A stretch of 64,000 nt of DNA. Source: Malania oleifera (Eukaryota; Streptophyta; Magnoliopsida; Santalales; Ximeniaceae). The notes below the pieces were generated by a model. The model did not search any database and was not told where the DNA came from. It was given only the letters and a program-made list of their open reading frames with translations. Location of the stretch: positions 63,669,957-63,733,956 of the forward strand of contig NC_080428.1 of assembly GCF_029873635.1 (NCBI RefSeq), in the 5' to 3' direction. This document shows positions 61,704 to 64,000 of the stretch, piece by piece (the stretch's first letter is position 1; the number at the start of each line of letters is the position of its first letter). Position numbers and translations under genes: made by a program.

Positions 61704-62757
61704 ATGGAGGGAATCAAAGTAATAGATGAAGAAGCGACGAAGCTAGTGCAAGCCAAATTCGTCAAAGAGATCCACTATCCAGAGTGGTTAAGCAACGTAG
61801 TTTTAGTAAAGAAACCGAACGGGAAGTGGCGGATGTGTATTGATTTCACAGACTTGAATAAAGCATGTTCAAAAGACAACTTTCCTCTTCCTCAAGTCGA
61901 TCAACTGGTGGATTCGACCTCTATACATAAACTCCTAAGTTTTATGGATGCCTACTCAGGATACAATCAAATCCCAATGCGTCGAGCAGACAAGGAGAAA
62001 ATATCTTTCATCACTGAGAGGGGGCTCTATTGCTACCGAGTAATGCCCTTCAGGTTAACGAACGTGGGAGTGACATATCAAAGGCTGGTGAACAGGATAT
62101 TTAATGATCAGCTAGGAAGAACGATGGAGGCCTATGTAGACAACATGCTAGTGAAAAGCCTAAAAGCATGGGAGCATTGCAAGGATCTGAGGGAGACATT
62201 CGAACTATTGCGCAGGTACCAAATGAAACTAAATCCCACAAAGTACTTCTTTGGCGTCTTTGCAAGGAAGTTTCTCGGTTTCATGGTGATGCACAGAGGG
62301 ATAGAGGCCAACCCTGACAAAATAAGGGCGCTGCTGAAGATGGAGGCCCCACGAACGAAGAAGGAGATCCAAATTTTGACAGAAAGAATGACCTCTCTCA
62401 GCAGATTTGTCTCTTGTTTGGGAGACAAGGGTTTGCCTTTCTTTCGGGCATTAAGAAAGAAAGGAGGTTTTGAATGGGGGGAGGAGCAAAGTAAAGCCTT
62501 TGAACAGCTCAAGCAGTAGCTTGGCTCCCCTCGTTACTAACAAAGGCGAAGGCAGGAGAGGACCTATACCTATACATAGCTTTGAATCCACATGCAGCCA
62601 GCTCGGTCTTAGTCCAAGAGGAGGGAAGGTAGCACAAACTCATTTATTACACCAGCAAGGTGTTGAGCAGAGTTGAGAAAAATTACAGTACAGCAGAAAA
62701 AGCAACCTTCTCCATCATTTGTGTCATACAGAAGCTGAGACCCTACTTTCAGGCACA
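61704..62757 (+). mobile_element. Reverse transcriptase and start of RNase H of the Tat element
   Basis: The 271-residue frame at 61704-62519 reads EWLSNVVLVKKPNGKWRMCI, then DFTDLNKACSKDNFPLPQVD, LLSFMDAYSGYNQI, then MPFRLTNVGVTYQRLVNRIF, and a KYFFGVFARKFLGFMV thumb segment, all diagnostic of the Tat/Retand group. The following sequence reads toward RNase H (LYLYIALNPHAASSVLVQEE-like) and stops being recognisable at about 62757. It is the longest surviving coding stretch of any element in the window. Confidence 0.85.
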
Positions 62758-64000
62758 GTGAAGCGTGAGTGGGATAGAATGTTTTATTTAGAATAGATCT
62801 TTATTAAATTATGTTTTTGATGTATTTAGAAATTTAGGGGTATTAATTGTGATATTGGAAATGATATTGTTATATTGGGTTAATTAGTACTTTGGTAATT
62901 TGTATTTGAAATCTTCCATTGTATGAAAATATTATTGTAGGTGGTATTAGAGTAGTAGAATTTTTGGGTTGTCACAATCTATGAGGTAACACAAAAAGGA
63001 GCAAATTATAAAGTTAAAATATCTAAAATAAATATGTTTGTTTATGAATGTAAACTTACTAAAATGAAACCGATATAAGAGATATTAGAGATATGCTTAC
63101 TTAGACATACCAACTATATCAGTATCTACCAATAAATCTTATACTAATGACCAACTCGTGGGTACAAGGTAACACCTACTCAAGAGACTAAAGGTCATTA
63201 AATGAATTCCCTAGTTTTTTACTTGCATTAGTTGCTTATGAAATGAAAACCCAAGGTCCACGAAGAATGAAAAATGAGCTCTCAAGTCAATCAAGGAGAG
63301 TGAAGAGGAAGAAGTGACAATGATACTATGGTAATCACAAGAAAATTTAAGATATTTTCAAATGAAAATATTTTCAATCTTTTCAATATATTGCCTAAGA
63401 GAATGTCTTTGCGAGTATCTTACTTTCTCGTATTTTATTCAGGTCCCACCACTTCACTTCAATACTCTATTAATAAGGTGCCATAGTCTTTATGTGTGGG
63501 TTACGCACTTCCACTCTCCTCTTAAGCTTAACTTGAGCCTTTTATGACTTTTAAGAAGAATCTTTTGAAAAGGAGCTACAAAAAGGATTTTCATAAGAAG
63601 GGTTATGCCTTTTATAGTTTATATTTCTCTTTAGTTTATCACAAATGAAAATCAATCATGGAAAAGAATTTAATAATAATGATTTATTTTTAATGAAATG
63701 GTCTTCAACATAATGTTTTGGCAACTCTAACACTAACTAAATGAGTAGTTAGAAGAAAAATATAATATTCCAAGAGATAATTAGAACATTATTTAATAGA
63801 CATAATTTACCTAAATATTTTTTTAGTGAAAACCTTTAACACTTCTTACCATATATTAAATAGAACTCTAATAAGATTGGTGGCTAAGATGACCTTTTGC
63901 AAACTTTCATATTAAGGCAAACCTTACATAATTAAGCTACTCCATGGTTTTTGGATTCAAATATTGTCACATCTTAAATAGCAAAGATAATCTTAAAATT
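62758..64000. other. Right flank, AT-rich, no gene seen
   Basis: Beyond the Tat remnant the DNA is AT-rich without a recognisable domain on either strand. A TTTTTGGGTTGTCACAATCT segment near 62960-62979 might be an LTR edge, but no partner is visible. Confidence 0.45.

Larger units (their letters stand above)
36644..62757 (+). mobile_element. Tat-lineage Ty3/gypsy element, broken, host to a six-element nest
   Basis: The 5' LTR starts TGATATGCCCCAAACATATC at 36644 and resumes at 41232 after a nested solo LTR, for about 467 bp in all. The primer-binding site TGGCGCCGTCTGTGGGAA is at 41347-41364. Internal sequence appears at 41365-41459, 50190-50508 and 59745-62757, between insertions. It contains gag, a FHKDHEHDTEECIQLKNQIE segment and reverse transcriptase of the Tat type. 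The start of RNase H is the last recognisable part, and I see no 3' LTR in the window. It carries multiple breaks and is the oldest layer of the nest. The small element at 20434-23188 is a relative. Confidence 0.85.

Overview
This window looks like repeat-rich intergenic DNA from a flowering plant, probably a eudicot. The evidence is GT-AG introns in a plant-type 14-3-3 gene, a telo-box/site II promoter, chromovirus, Tat and copia LTR retrotransposons, RTE and L1-type LINEs, tRNA-derived SINEs and AT-rich spacers. I could not fix the species. Only two host genes are supported. One, on the + strand (304-5677), has five exons and encodes a 124-residue EAF7/MRGBP-type subunit of the NuA4 histone acetyltransferase complex. 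The other, on the - strand (31576-28168), has seven coding exons and encodes a 259-residue non-epsilon 14-3-3 protein. Both have readable promoters: telo-box plus TGGGCC elements for EAF7, and a G-box/ABRE pair for 14-3-3. They share no pathway that the sequence shows.

Region by region: 1-6.4 kb is the EAF7 gene, with a 3.7-kb second intron made of old repeats. 6.4-16.1 kb is an L1-type LINE (- strand) split by a copia element (7043-14548). The copia holds a ~2-kb solo LTR (7712-11710), which itself holds a second solo LTR of the same family in opposite orientation (8853-10852). 16.9-18.8 kb is an RTE-type LINE. 18.9-19.9 kb is a ~127-bp tandem array. 20434-23188 is a young non-autonomous Tat-type LTR element that carries a captured RRM-gene fragment and a second, antisense gene-like fragment. 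23.7-27.3 kb is AT-rich spacer with a MITE and a clean SINE. 28.2-31.6 kb is the 14-3-3 gene. 33.2-34.8 kb is a decayed LINE with a MITE in it.

36.6-62.8 kb is a nest built in a Tat-lineage element. Its LTR is split by a solo LTR (36998-41226), itself split by another (38011-40057). Its gag region is split by two Tekay/Del-like chromoviruses (41460-50189 and 50509-59744), and each of these carries its own solo LTR (46196-48427 and 54134-55127). Nearly all of these insertions show 5-bp target-site duplications that I read directly.

All the LTR elements are treated here as fossils. They carry multiple breaks, and none looks able to act on its own. I saw no CRISPR array, operon, tRNA or rRNA gene. 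The most unusual signals are three. The first is the gene-capturing Tat derivative. The second is arrays of GTCGAC-centred palindromes just upstream of the TATA box in several LTR families. The third is a tRNA-iMet primer-binding-like motif about 60 bp inside the 3' end of one solo-LTR family.
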